Source of the DNA: Paenibacillus zeisoli
Lineage (GTDB): Bacteria > Bacillota > Bacilli > Paenibacillales > Paenibacillaceae
Reading direction: 5' to 3'
Assembly (NCBI RefSeq): GCF_003994465.1
Contig: NZ_RZNX01000001.1
Coordinates: 620,001-684,000 of the forward strand
DNA length: 64,000 bases
Under the pieces are notes generated by a model. The model saw only the letters and a list, made by a program, of their open reading frames with translations. It did no database searches and was not told the origin of the DNA. The first letter of the stretch is position 1. Each line of letters begins with the position of its first letter. The position numbers and the translations under genes are program-made. Below are positions 8,380-16,819 of this stretch, piece after piece.

Positions 8380-8495
8380 GCGGCATCACCTCTTCTTAGA
8401 GTAGGGAGCAGATAACTACTATAAGAGTTTATTCCGGCTATGTGCTGGTTATTAGAAGTTTGTCATGGAGATGCAATAAGTCCATCTTCACGAGC

Positions 8496-9116
8496 TTATA
8501 AATCAAGCGGTATACCCAGCTTATTCAGTGTCCATTTGGTATAAGCCAGAATTTCTCTAAAATGATTGGGCACCTTTGGGAGCACCTTGGATTCTACCAA
8601 GGAAAGCTGAGGATCTATGTAGTTAAGAGATTCTGCAATTTCCTTAGCCCGTCTACCGTGATAAGTATGAGTAATAATGACTGCAGTACGAAGCTGATGC
8701 TCCTCCATGATTCTCCTGCTGAATAGAAGGTTCTCGTACGTATTGGTCGCTTTATTCTCAAGCAGGATAGCCGTGCTGGGAACTCCCTGCTTTCGCAAGT
8801 AGTTCGCCATACCCTCCGCCTCAGTATATCTCGATTTCGTTGTATCCAGTCCTCCTGTGAGGATGAAGTAGCGGAAACTGCCCGCATGATACTCCTTCAA
8901 ACTTTGTTCTAGCCTTTCTCTAAGCCCCGGACTAGGTACATCCCCCCATAGGGCTGCACCCAGCACAATTCCGGCATCTGCCTTCTTATACGCCATTGTG
9001 GAACCCAAGCCGGAGATCTGAATCCATGCGTAACCCAGCCAGAGACATACCAGTACGGCCGCAATAATAACACCGCGCATCACCTTGGTGACTACACTAG
9101 GCTTATTTGATGGCAT
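8496..9116 (-). CDS. YdcF-family membrane-anchored protein (DUF218)
   Basis: A 206-residue protein with one N-terminal membrane segment (about residues 10-30) and a DUF218/YdcF domain, seen as DAGIVLGAALWGD.PSPGLRERL, FILTGG and SRYTEAEGMANYL. Family members (SanA, ElyC, YdcF) are linked to envelope integrity, but the reaction is unknown. I prefer ATG 9116 to TTG 9137; the nearby GAGGAAAGAG is an imperfect ribosome binding site for either. It overlaps the end of the DUF402 gene by 14 bases, so the two are probably translationally linked. Confidence 0.8.
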   Translation of the reverse strand: MPSNKPSVVTKVMRGVIIAAVLVCLWLGYAWIQISGLGSTMAYKKADAGIVLGAALWGDVPSPGLRERLEQSLKEYHAGSFRYFILTGGLDTTKSRYTEAEGMANYLRKQGVPSTAILLENKATNTYENLLFSRRIMEEHQLRTAVIITHTYHGRRAKEIAESLNYIDPQLSLVESKVLPKVPNHFREILAYTKWTLNKLGIPLDL

Positions 9117-9666
9117 CGTTATTATCTCTTTCCTCAAGAAATCCGCTACGCCGATGTTCCAAGGACATTAGAAAAAAAGGAAAGGTATGCGCGTCAATGG
9201 CATGAAGCAGCTCTCTCGTAGTCTGGGCAGCTAATTCATAATCTTTTGGCGAGATTAGTCTCTTAGCCAGAGCGTCATCCAGCTCATCCTGATCGAGCAG
9301 AAATACTTCCCCATTCTTAAGAACAACAATGTCCAGGTAGAGATCATCGAACCACGGCACACCCTGATCCGTAATCCCCTGACTTTTGCAAATATCTATA
9401 TACCATTCAATAATTTGCTGTTTGTCATCAAACATGGCCGTCACGATGAAATTTGAGCCCTTGGGATAGTACTGCAACCAAGAGTAGCCTTTATCAGCAA
9501 TTCTAAAAGTATGGGTGCCGTATGATTTCCAAAGCGGCTCCTTCAATGCTTGTATGCTGTACAATGTAATGTATCCGGTAAAATTTTCACTTTCCACATA
9601 ACGTGATGTGAACTGGCGCCGGGTCACACGGCGCCAGTTCGCCCGGTCTCCAAATTTTCGCTTCAT
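9103..9666 (-). CDS. DUF402 nucleoside tri/diphosphate phosphatase
   Basis: A 187-residue DUF402 protein related to B. subtilis YgaC and the staphylococcal Ntdp enzymes, which hydrolyse nucleoside tri- and diphosphates with divalent metal. The metal-site acidic clusters are visible as WYIDIC, WFDDLYLDIVVL and LDQDELDDAL (about residues 88-130). The length is typical. A basic N-terminus (MKRKFGDRANWRRVTRR) is also typical. The downstream YdcF gene overlaps its 3' end. The substrate here is inferred only from family. Confidence 0.85.
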   Translation of the reverse strand: MKRKFGDRANWRRVTRRQFTSRYVESENFTGYITLYSIQALKEPLWKSYGTHTFRIADKGYSWLQYYPKGSNFIVTAMFDDKQQIIEWYIDICKSQGITDQGVPWFDDLYLDIVVLKNGEVFLLDQDELDDALAKRLISPKDYELAAQTTRELLHAIDAHTFPFFLMSLEHRRSGFLEERDNNDAIK

Positions 9667-9757
9667 GAAAATTACCCTTTCACTCTCTTCTTACATTCAG
9701 CTTACCATATTTCTCTAACACGCACCAAATCAACACTTTCTCACTTTCCTGGATCAC

Positions 9758-9794
9758 AAAAAAGCCCCGCAATCACTAAACGTGATCACGAGGC
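9758..9794 (-). terminator. Terminator of the class A PBP gene
   Basis: In the minus direction a 13-bp stem with G-U pairs (9782-9794 with 9764-9776) and a 5-base loop is followed by six T residues. It lies 25 bases past the penicillin-binding protein stop codon. Confidence 0.85.
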
Positions 9795-9818
9795 CCTAAG
9801 CTAACATATTCGGACGAG

Positions 9819-12509
9819 TTAACGTCCCCCGGTCTGAGTACCGGTATCCGTTCCAGGAGTTTTGGTAGTTGTGCCTCCTGTATCTGTTCCTGGGGTAGTC
9901 GTACCCGGCGTGGTAGTGCCAGGTGTTGACGTTCCCGGTGTTGTTGTTCCTGGTGTTGTTGTTCCTGGCGTTGTCGTTCCCGGGGTATTGGTATCCGGAT
10001 TCGTGGTTCCAGTACCTTGATCAGTACCCCCATTCTGGTCATCTTGACCCGTTCCGGCATCCTGGCCAGTGCTGTCTTGACCACTGTCGGAATCCTTATT
10101 TCCTTTTCCATTCCCACTGTTGCCTTTTCCGTTACCGCCATCCTGATTGTTGTTTCCTTGGTCGGTATTGCTGCCATTACCATCAGGATTATTAGGATCA
10201 GGCTGGTTAGGATCTACAGCAGGTGCTTCTGCTTGCTGTGTAGATACCTGGATCGATGCTGATTTCTCACTTTCCAATCCAGTAGACGGATCTACATAAG
10301 TAACATAATATTCATAGGTTGTATTCGGGATCACGGTCACATCCTCTGCGGACGTTGAATCAGCTTCAAGCAGCTGAGAAAATCCGGATTCCGAAGCCTC
10401 CTTGCGATATACACGGTACTTCACATTCGGAACATCCACGCCATTCCAGCTTAGCAAGACGGTTCCCGTATCCTGATTGAATGCACCTGCAAGACCACTG
10501 ATCGTGGTTACCTGCTTAACAGGTTCCTGTTCCTTTTGCTTCAGGTCATTTGGAATTGGGAAATCCTTAACTGGAACATCCTTAAGCGCATCCTTCATAA
10601 TGGTTCCGAATAAGGCCGCCGACTGACCACTGCTTCCTTTGAGAAGATGGTCTTTGTCCGGCTTGTCATAACCCATCCATACCGAAGCGGTCCATTCAGC
10701 CGTATAACCCACAAACCAGGCATCACGGTTGCGGCTGCTGTTCAGGCCTTTAATCCCGTGTTGGGTTGTACCGGTCTTACCAGCAACAGGGCGACCTCCC
10801 AGGCTCGCGCGCTTACCTGTTCCACTTGTAACAACCTGCTCCATCATTTTTGTCATATAGTAAGCCGTGTCCGAGCTGATTACAGACTCCGGATTAGGAG
10901 GATTGTAAGTGTAAACCTCCTTACCATCTGGCCCCTGTATGCTCTTGATGGAATACGCAGGATTGTGATATCCGCCGTTTGCGAATACGCTATAGGCTTC
11001 AGCCATTTCCAGAGTATTCGTACCTTTTGTCAAACCGCCAAGGGCGATGGCCAGGTTCGCATCATTAGGATCCATCGTAATTCCCATCTTCTTGGCGTAT
11101 TCCACTCCTGTCTTGACCCCTACTTGATCAAGGAGCCATACCGCCGGAATGTTCGCGGATTCTTCAAGAGCCTCGGTCATCCCGATTGTCTTGGAGTATC
11201 CATGCAGGTTACCGGGACAATAAGTTCCGTTAGCGAAACACTGCTTCTCATTGCTGAGCATGGAATCCGGGGTGAACTTCTTCGTATCCAAGGCCGGAGC
11301 ATAATCGACGATCGGCTTAAAGGCAGATCCTGGCTGACGCCGCGCTTCGACCCGGCTGAAGCCTTTACGTTCATAGTCACGCCCGCCCAGCAGGGCAACA
11401 AGGCTGCCATTCTGATGGTTCATAATGACAACTGCACCCTGAACCTGCTGATCGTCCTTGCTTTTCTCAAAATTGCTGTCATCTGCAAAAGCCTTCTCAA
11501 CAGCTAACTGAGCCTGTTTATCCATCGTCGTATAAATCTTGTAGCCGCCTCGGTTCAGCTGGTCTTCCGTAAGACCCGTCTTCGCTTCGGCTTCCTTCAT
11601 CACGAAATCCTTAAAGGCGAGATAGCTCTGACTCTTCTTAGGAGGAGTATAATCGTAATCCACTTTCTTCGCTTCATCTCGCTGGGCCGCCGTAATATAT
11701 CCCTGATCGAACATCAGATCTAGTACGACACCTCTGCGTGTTTTGGAAAGTTCGGGATTCGTCACCGGGTTATAAGCTGAAGGACCTTTCGGTAAAGCCG
11801 CAAGCGTAGCGATCTCCCATAATTTCAGCTCTTTCAGATCACTCTCGCCGAAATAGCGTTGGGAAGCGGCCTTGATCCCATAAGACCCTTGACCGAAATA
11901 AATTCGGTTCAGGTACATTTCAAGAATCTTTTCTTTGCTGAAGTTACGCTCCAAAGCCATGGCAATGGATACTTCAGTTGCTTTACGGAAGAAGGTCTTG
12001 TCGCGAGACAAGAACATGTTCTTCGCAAGCTGTTGCGTAATTGTACTTCCGCCCTCCACTTTGGAACGAGCTACAACGTCCTTCACCGCCGCACGGCCGA
12101 TCGACCATAGGTCGACACCTGAATGTTCCATAAAGCGTCTGTCCTCAGTTGCAATAAAAGCTTCCTGAAGCAGCTTCGGAATCTGCTTGATATCAACCGG
12201 CTCACTCTTCGTAATGGACAACTCGCCCATCAGATTCCCGGATCGGTCATATACTTTGGATGTTTCATAGATCGTCAGCTTATCCTGGTTCTCACTCAGA
12301 ATTTTCTCACCGTTAATGGAGATAAATATATAGCCGCCAATTGCACAAATCACTGCAAATGCCATGGTGAAAAACATAGTCCAAAGCACACGCTTCGTTG
12401 TTATCTTTTTCTTTTTCTTAGGAATCTTAGACTTAGTTGTGTTCTCTTTGCCATCAGAAGGATTCGACCTCGAAAGCCTAGATGGCGGTCTGTTATTATT
12501 CGTAGACAT
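9819..12509 (-). CDS. Class A penicillin-binding protein 1A
   Basis: An 896-residue bifunctional peptidoglycan synthase. A basic cytoplasmic tail and one membrane helix (about residues 41-64) are followed by the GT51 glycosyltransferase (catalytic E122 in ATEDRRF, GGSTITQQLAKN). The transpeptidase carries SAFK with S395 and K398, SAN 451-453 and KTGT 578-581. A fibronectin type III domain (about 675-765) and a long Gly/Asn/Asp then Thr/Pro/Gly-rich tail follow. The tail contains seven TPGTT-like repeats and resembles the low-complexity tail of B. subtilis PonA. The gene is monocistronic with its own terminator. Ribosome binding site spacing (about 13 bases from GGGAG) is long. Confidence 0.95.
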   Translation of the reverse strand: MSTNNNRPPSRLSRSNPSDGKENTTKSKIPKKKKKITTKRVLWTMFFTMAFAVICAIGGYIFISINGEKILSENQDKLTIYETSKVYDRSGNLMGELSITKSEPVDIKQIPKLLQEAFIATEDRRFMEHSGVDLWSIGRAAVKDVVARSKVEGGSTITQQLAKNMFLSRDKTFFRKATEVSIAMALERNFSKEKILEMYLNRIYFGQGSYGIKAASQRYFGESDLKELKLWEIATLAALPKGPSAYNPVTNPELSKTRRGVVLDLMFDQGYITAAQRDEAKKVDYDYTPPKKSQSYLAFKDFVMKEAEAKTGLTEDQLNRGGYKIYTTMDKQAQLAVEKAFADDSNFEKSKDDQQVQGAVVIMNHQNGSLVALLGGRDYERKGFSRVEARRQPGSAFKPIVDYAPALDTKKFTPDSMLSNEKQCFANGTYCPGNLHGYSKTIGMTEALEESANIPAVWLLDQVGVKTGVEYAKKMGITMDPNDANLAIALGGLTKGTNTLEMAEAYSVFANGGYHNPAYSIKSIQGPDGKEVYTYNPPNPESVISSDTAYYMTKMMEQVVTSGTGKRASLGGRPVAGKTGTTQHGIKGLNSSRNRDAWFVGYTAEWTASVWMGYDKPDKDHLLKGSSGQSAALFGTIMKDALKDVPVKDFPIPNDLKQKEQEPVKQVTTISGLAGAFNQDTGTVLLSWNGVDVPNVKYRVYRKEASESGFSQLLEADSTSAEDVTVIPNTTYEYYVTYVDPSTGLESEKSASIQVSTQQAEAPAVDPNQPDPNNPDGNGSNTDQGNNNQDGGNGKGNSGNGKGNKDSDSGQDSTGQDAGTGQDDQNGGTDQGTGTTNPDTNTPGTTTPGTTTPGTTTPGTSTPGTTTPGTTTPGTDTGGTTTKTPGTDTGTQTGGR
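9882..9986 (-). repeat. Seven tandem TPGTT codon repeats in PBP tail
   Basis: Residues 842-876 of the penicillin-binding protein are seven copies of a 5-residue unit (TPGTT, with TPGTS and TPGTD variants), a 15-bp tandem repeat with synonymous differences. Such tracts can change length by slippage without breaking the frame. The encoded stretch is an extracellular linker. Confidence 0.9.
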
Positions 12510-12560
12510 GGTTCTGCACAGACTCCCTTCAAGTCAATCTTCTCTCTATAAAGGACGGAA

Positions 12561-12589
12561 AGAAAAGAACAACCTTCTTCAGGTTGCTC
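12561..12589 (-). terminator. Terminator of hfq operon
   Basis: In the minus direction GAGCAACCT pairs with AGGTTGTTC (one G-U) around a 5-base loop and is followed by TTTTCTTT, about 60 bases past the hfq stop. Confidence 0.75.
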
Positions 12590-12647
12590 CTTCTCCTCAT
12601 CTTATACCTTTTAACGTGCTTTGTTCAAAAAAGTTTCATGATAAATC

Positions 12648-12887
12648 TTAGCTTTCGGATGGCGTCTCTTGCATCAAAGAGACATTACGCTGCGGTTGGA
12701 ACGTAGAAATGGCATGCTTGTACACCATTTGCTGACGGCCATCACTGTCAATGACAATGGTAAAGTTATCAAATGCTTTAATTGTCCCTCTAATTTGGAA
12801 ACCATTTGTCAAGAATACTGTAACAGGGATATTCTCTTTGCGTAGTTGGTTCAAGAACGTATCTTGGATGTTAATGGACTTGTTCAT
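12648..12887 (-). CDS. hfq: RNA-binding protein Hfq
   Basis: A 79-residue Sm-like RNA chaperone forming hexamers. The Sm1 motif covers [25 protein letters not shown] and the Sm2 motif is [10 protein letters not shown], giving the usual YKHA/KH signature. I start it at ATG 12887, 8 bases after GGGGG. The extended TTG start five codons earlier would include the ribosome binding site. It lies 25 bases after miaA, the conserved miaA-hfq order. Confidence 0.97.
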   Translation of the reverse strand: MNKSINIQDTFLNQLRKENIPVTVFLTNGFQIRGTIKAFDNFTIVIDSDGRQQMVYKHAISTFQPQRNVSLMQETPSES

Positions 12888-12912
12888 TAGCGGTACCCCC
12901 AATGAGTTTCAA

Positions 12913-13893
12913 TTAGTGTTCTGAAGTAAATTCAAGATCTTCATGGAACTTTCCTGCTATTATAGCACGTACTTTCGCCAAATTCTCCGTGTAATTTTCC
13001 GGGCATGTCATATCCACCCAATGAATATCATGCATATGCCGGAACCAGGAAAGCTGCCGCTTCGCATATCTGCGCGTGTCCCTCTTTAATTTGAACACAG
13101 CTTCCTCCAGCGGAACCCCGTCAACCAGGTGCTCGGCAATCTCCTTATAGCCCAGCCCTTGCATAGCCACAAGACTTCTGGAATAACCTTTGCCCAATAG
13201 AGACTCAACCTCTTGAACCAGACCCTGGTCCATCATTTCGTCAATGCGCGCTTCTATACGGTTATATAGCAATTGACGGTCCATTGTCAAACCAATGATG
13301 CACAGCTCATAGGGAGACTGCTTCTTCTGAACAGCAAGCTGGGACGAGAGTGTTACTCCAGTTAAATGATAAATCTCGAGCGCTCTTATAATCCTCCGCT
13401 GATCATTAGGATGAAGCCGATCCGCCGACACTGGATCAATCAGGGCCAATCTGGCATGTAGTGCTTCTGCTCCGTGCTCTTCCGCATATCTGACCTGCTC
13501 CTCCCGGAAGTCTTCGTCAGCGGCAGCGTCTGTGAATTTGAACTCATAACAGACAGATTCGACGTAAAGTCCGGTCCCCCCGACAATAAAGGGCAAATGT
13601 CCGCGGGAAGTGATCTCAGGGATCAACTGGTTGCAGTATTCCTGAAAAAGGGCAACCGAGAAGGGCTCCTCAGGAGAAAGCACATCTATCAGATGATGGG
13701 GTACTCCATCCATTTCCTGCGGCGTGATTTTGGCGGTTCCTATATCCATTCCCTTGTAGACCTGCATGGAATCGCCGGATATGACTTCACATTCGAACAT
13801 ATGAGCCAGGTCAATACTCATTCGCGTCTTACCGACCGCGGTAGGTCCTACGAGGACCAGCAATTTGGGTTTCTTATCTGTTGTCAAGCTCAA
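12913..13893 (-). CDS. miaA: tRNA dimethylallyltransferase
   Basis: A 326-residue enzyme that adds a dimethylallyl group to N6 of A37 in tRNAs reading UNN codons. It shows the P-loop GPTAVGKT (about residues 16-23), SGDSMQVYKGMDIGTAK, the substrate segment PHHLIDVLSP, and the C-terminal RDTRRYAKRQLSWFR. The length is standard. Its start overlaps the end of the upstream methyltransferase gene by 20 bases, so translation is probably coupled. It is the middle of a mutS-mutL-methyltransferase-miaA-hfq series. Confidence 0.97.
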   Translation of the reverse strand: MSLTTDKKPKLLVLVGPTAVGKTRMSIDLAHMFECEVISGDSMQVYKGMDIGTAKITPQEMDGVPHHLIDVLSPEEPFSVALFQEYCNQLIPEITSRGHLPFIVGGTGLYVESVCYEFKFTDAAADEDFREEQVRYAEEHGAEALHARLALIDPVSADRLHPNDQRRIIRALEIYHLTGVTLSSQLAVQKKQSPYELCIIGLTMDRQLLYNRIEARIDEMMDQGLVQEVESLLGKGYSRSLVAMQGLGYKEIAEHLVDGVPLEEAVFKLKRDTRRYAKRQLSWFRHMHDIHWVDMTCPENYTENLAKVRAIIAGKFHEDLEFTSEH

Positions 13894-14656
13894 TCACTCC
13901 GTAAGCTATTTTGGTATGGGCCCGTTCGCGAACCGCGAAACCTAACCTGGCGAATTCTCCGCTATCCCTTTTCTCTTTCAAAACAACGGTTTTTCTCGCT
14001 ACCCGGCAGGCTTCTTCAATCGATCTTCTATCCAGAGAGCTTCCATTAGCAAAAGCCCGAAGCGGGGAAATGGATGAAGACTCCTTTACCGGTTCCCGGA
14101 ACATAGGATCAAAGTAGACGATATCTACACTTTTATCTGGCAGCTCACCAAGCAACTGAAGATGATCGGCATGCTTGACAACAATACGACGCATTGCCTT
14201 GTCAAATTCTTTTAACCCAGATTGGTAGGTTCTTAAACCTTCCTTGAGCAATCCATAGATAGGGAGCGAACTTTCCAGCGCGGTTACACTCCCCTCTTCT
14301 CCCGCCGCAATAGAGAATATGATGGAGTCCGAGCCGAGTCCGGACGTACAATCTAAAATTCGGTCCCCTGACTCGGCCTTCGAAATTTCAAGCATATAAT
14401 CTGGCTCTCCTTTCAAGAGCCTCTTGGCTCTAACGAAAGACATGCTCGGATGAAATTCCATAGGCTCTCCAGCAGCACTCACAATCCGGATTCCACTTTC
14501 CAGGATGACCAGCACGGCATCGGCCCGGTGGCGGGTTAGTAGTTTGGATAATGACGTGCGGCTGCGCCGTACATAAGGGACTCCGAGCTCGAGAGATAGC
14601 TCTTCTGCCTGACTTACCGTCCCCGGAGCTTCATTGTCTCCTGTTGTAATAATCAA
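13874..14656 (-). CDS. Class I SAM methyltransferase, RsmJ/YpiP-like
   Basis: A methyltransferase of about 260 residues similar to the RsmJ/DUF548 group (16S rRNA m2G methyltransferase in E. coli; YpiP in Bacillus). The SAM-binding region contains ILDCTSGLGSDS (about residues 105-116) and the catalytic-loop-like DIVYFDPMFREP. The target in Firmicutes is not proven. The longest frame starts at GTG 14674, overlapping the mutL stop as GTGA but without a ribosome binding site. A TTG at 14656 has GGAGG seven bases upstream and gives the usual MIITT-type N-terminus, so I prefer it. It overlaps miaA by 20 bases. Confidence 0.85.
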   Translation of the reverse strand: MIITTGDNEAPGTVSQAEELSLELGVPYVRRSRTSLSKLLTRHRADAVLVILESGIRIVSAAGEPMEFHPSMSFVRAKRLLKGEPDYMLEISKAESGDRILDCTSGLGSDSIIFSIAAGEEGSVTALESSLPIYGLLKEGLRTYQSGLKEFDKAMRRIVVKHADHLQLLGELPDKSVDIVYFDPMFREPVKESSSISPLRAFANGSSLDRRSIEEACRVARKTVVLKEKRDSGEFARLGFAVRERAHTKIAYGVIELDNR

Positions 14657-14670
14657 TCTGCTTCCTCCGT

Positions 14671-16791
14671 TCACATCACTCGTTTGAACATTTTCTCCAG
14701 ATCATAGGTCGAAAAGGAGACCACAATGGGCCGGCCATGCGGACATGTATACGGCTGTTTGCAAGCAGCAAGCCTGTCCAGAAGGGTCTTTGCCTCTTCC
14801 GCCGTAATCTTCTGATTAGCCTTAATAGATGCCTTACAAGAACAAAGTATGGATGAGCGCTCGCGCAGCTTAGCCAGGTCAATAGCTCTCTCACTTAACA
14901 CCCAATCAGCCATTTCTTCGATAATTGACGTCTCTTCCCCTTGTGGAAACCAGTATGGATGAGATATGACCCGAAAGGTTCCACCGCCGAAATGCTCCAG
15001 GATGACCCCGGCATTCTCGAACCACTGCAGACGGCTCTTCAGCTTCTCACTGTCTGCTGAAGTGAATTCCAAGGTAATCGGAATAAGAAGCTCTTGGGAA
15101 GCGTCAGCCGGATTACCAAATTTCTCGTAGTAATATTCGTAATTCACACGCTCATGGGCTGCATGCTGGTCAATCAGATATAAGCCATTCTCATTCTGGG
15201 CGATCAGATAGGTACCGTGGTGCTGCCCAATTAGGGTAAGCTCAGGAAAGGCTGGCATTTCCGGCCTGTCATCTCTAGAACCGTACAGCTTCTCAGTTGG
15301 CAGAGAATTCGTCGAAGTTCCTGAATAATTGCCGTCATTTCCGCCTGCTCTCCCAACACGTCCTGTGGCGGTCTGAGAAGGATAGCCTACCGAACTTTCT
15401 CTGTAGGGTGTATTACTCTTCGCGATGCTGTCAGGCATCGGACGTAATGGGTCTATACCCGTCCACGCCTCGTTCGATTGAGTGTACTGCCCAGGAGAAG
15501 AGTATTGCCCCGAACTGGTCTCCTTGACATTCCCACCTGTCGCAGACGAAGCAGCAGGATAGGCAGCGTCTTGCGGCCCCTTCACTAACGGCAAACTTAC
15601 TGTGCCGTCCGTGGCTCTATTAACACGGGTAGACAAATCCGCGTCTTGCGGCCCCTTAGCTGGTGCAGAACCGTGTTCATTTATATTTGCCGGGCGACTA
15701 TCCATGTCCGCCTTACCTGAGGAATGGAAATTGAATTGCTCCTGAATAATGGACTGGCTGTCTCCACGGGTAACCGTCTGCTTCACCACATGAGGGATAA
15801 GCACCTGTTGGGACAACACAGCCCGGATGCTTTCTTCCAGAAACGCATATAGCTCCTGCTCCTTGCTGAATCGCACCTCCAGCTTGGACGGATGAACGTT
15901 AACATCTACCAGGGAAGGGTGCATATGAAGCTGCAGTACAGCAATCGGATATCTGTTGATTGGCAGCAGAGTATGATAGGCTCTCATCATGGCAGCCTGA
16001 AGGCCCGGATTCCGGATATAACGCCCGTTCACCATTGTAGAAATCGCACCGCGATTCGATCGGGTCAAGTCTGGACGACCTACGAAACCTTCGACCTTGT
16101 AGTCTGCATTCTCAGCCTCGATCCCCAGCATGCCTTTGGCTGCCTGGGTACCATAAATAGAAGCAATCACCTGGAGCAAATCCCCGTTGCCAGGGCTTTG
16201 GAGCAGCTGGTTGCCATTATGCCGCAAAGTGAACGCAATTTCTGGATGGGCCAGGGCCTGTCTGTACATGACGTCCGAGATATGTCCTAGCTCAGTCTGG
16301 ATTGTCTTCATATATTTCAGCCTTGCCGGAGTATTATAGAATAATTCCTTCACCGAAATATCCGTCCCCAGTGGAGTTGGAGTATCTTCGTTCTCTTTAA
16401 GTGAGCCGCCTTCGATGATAATGCGTCGTCCAAGCCCATGGTCCCCATTCGAAGAGACCAGTTCGACTTTGGATACAGCAGCTATACTTGGCAGTGCTTC
16501 TCCCCGAAAGCCCAGTGTCCGGATTTGGAACAAATCTCGGCCGAGAGAGAGCTTGCTGGTGGCATGCCGGTAAAAGGCGGTTTCACAGTCCTCAGGTTCT
16601 ATGCCTGAGCCGTTATCCGTTATTCGAATAAGCGATAAACCGCCTTCTTCAACCGTGACATCGATTCGCCTCGCACCGGCATCAATGGCATTCTCGACCA
16701 GCTCCTTCACAACCGATGAAGGTCTTTCCACCACTTCACCTGCTGCAATCTGGTTCGCGATATGCTCGTCCAGGATTTGAATTTGTCCCAT
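14671..16791 (-). CDS. mutL: DNA mismatch repair protein MutL
   Basis: A 706-residue mismatch repair protein. The N-terminal GHKL ATPase has IAAGEVVERPSSVVKELVENAIDAGA, DNGSGI and TLGFRGEALPSI (about residues 1-330). A long variable linker (about 350-500) follows, and then the C-terminal dimerisation and endonuclease domain with the metal motif DQHAAHERVNYE, CSCKAS and CPHGRP. This is the intact nicking-endonuclease form found in bacteria without MutH. The linker contains an in-frame duplicated KGPQDA stretch. It follows mutS by 28 bases and leads into the methyltransferase gene. Confidence 0.97.
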   Translation of the reverse strand: MGQIQILDEHIANQIAAGEVVERPSSVVKELVENAIDAGARRIDVTVEEGGLSLIRITDNGSGIEPEDCETAFYRHATSKLSLGRDLFQIRTLGFRGEALPSIAAVSKVELVSSNGDHGLGRRIIIEGGSLKENEDTPTPLGTDISVKELFYNTPARLKYMKTIQTELGHISDVMYRQALAHPEIAFTLRHNGNQLLQSPGNGDLLQVIASIYGTQAAKGMLGIEAENADYKVEGFVGRPDLTRSNRGAISTMVNGRYIRNPGLQAAMMRAYHTLLPINRYPIAVLQLHMHPSLVDVNVHPSKLEVRFSKEQELYAFLEESIRAVLSQQVLIPHVVKQTVTRGDSQSIIQEQFNFHSSGKADMDSRPANINEHGSAPAKGPQDADLSTRVNRATDGTVSLPLVKGPQDAAYPAASSATGGNVKETSSGQYSSPGQYTQSNEAWTGIDPLRPMPDSIAKSNTPYRESSVGYPSQTATGRVGRAGGNDGNYSGTSTNSLPTEKLYGSRDDRPEMPAFPELTLIGQHHGTYLIAQNENGLYLIDQHAAHERVNYEYYYEKFGNPADASQELLIPITLEFTSADSEKLKSRLQWFENAGVILEHFGGGTFRVISHPYWFPQGEETSIIEEMADWVLSERAIDLAKLRERSSILCSCKASIKANQKITAEEAKTLLDRLAACKQPYTCPHGRPIVVSFSTYDLEKMFKRVM

Positions 16792-16819
16792 TTGGCCTCC
16801 CCCACTCTCTTCAAGGAAT

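Noticed and set aside
10647..11507. 286-residue plus-strand open frame within the penicillin-binding protein gene
   Set aside because: Long because of the codon bias of the real gene on the other strand. No domain, start signal or operon context.
13874..14674. GTG start of the RsmJ-like gene overlapping the mutL stop (GTGA coupling)
   Set aside because: Attractive as translational coupling, but the TTG at 14656 has a well-placed GGAGG and the GTG has none.
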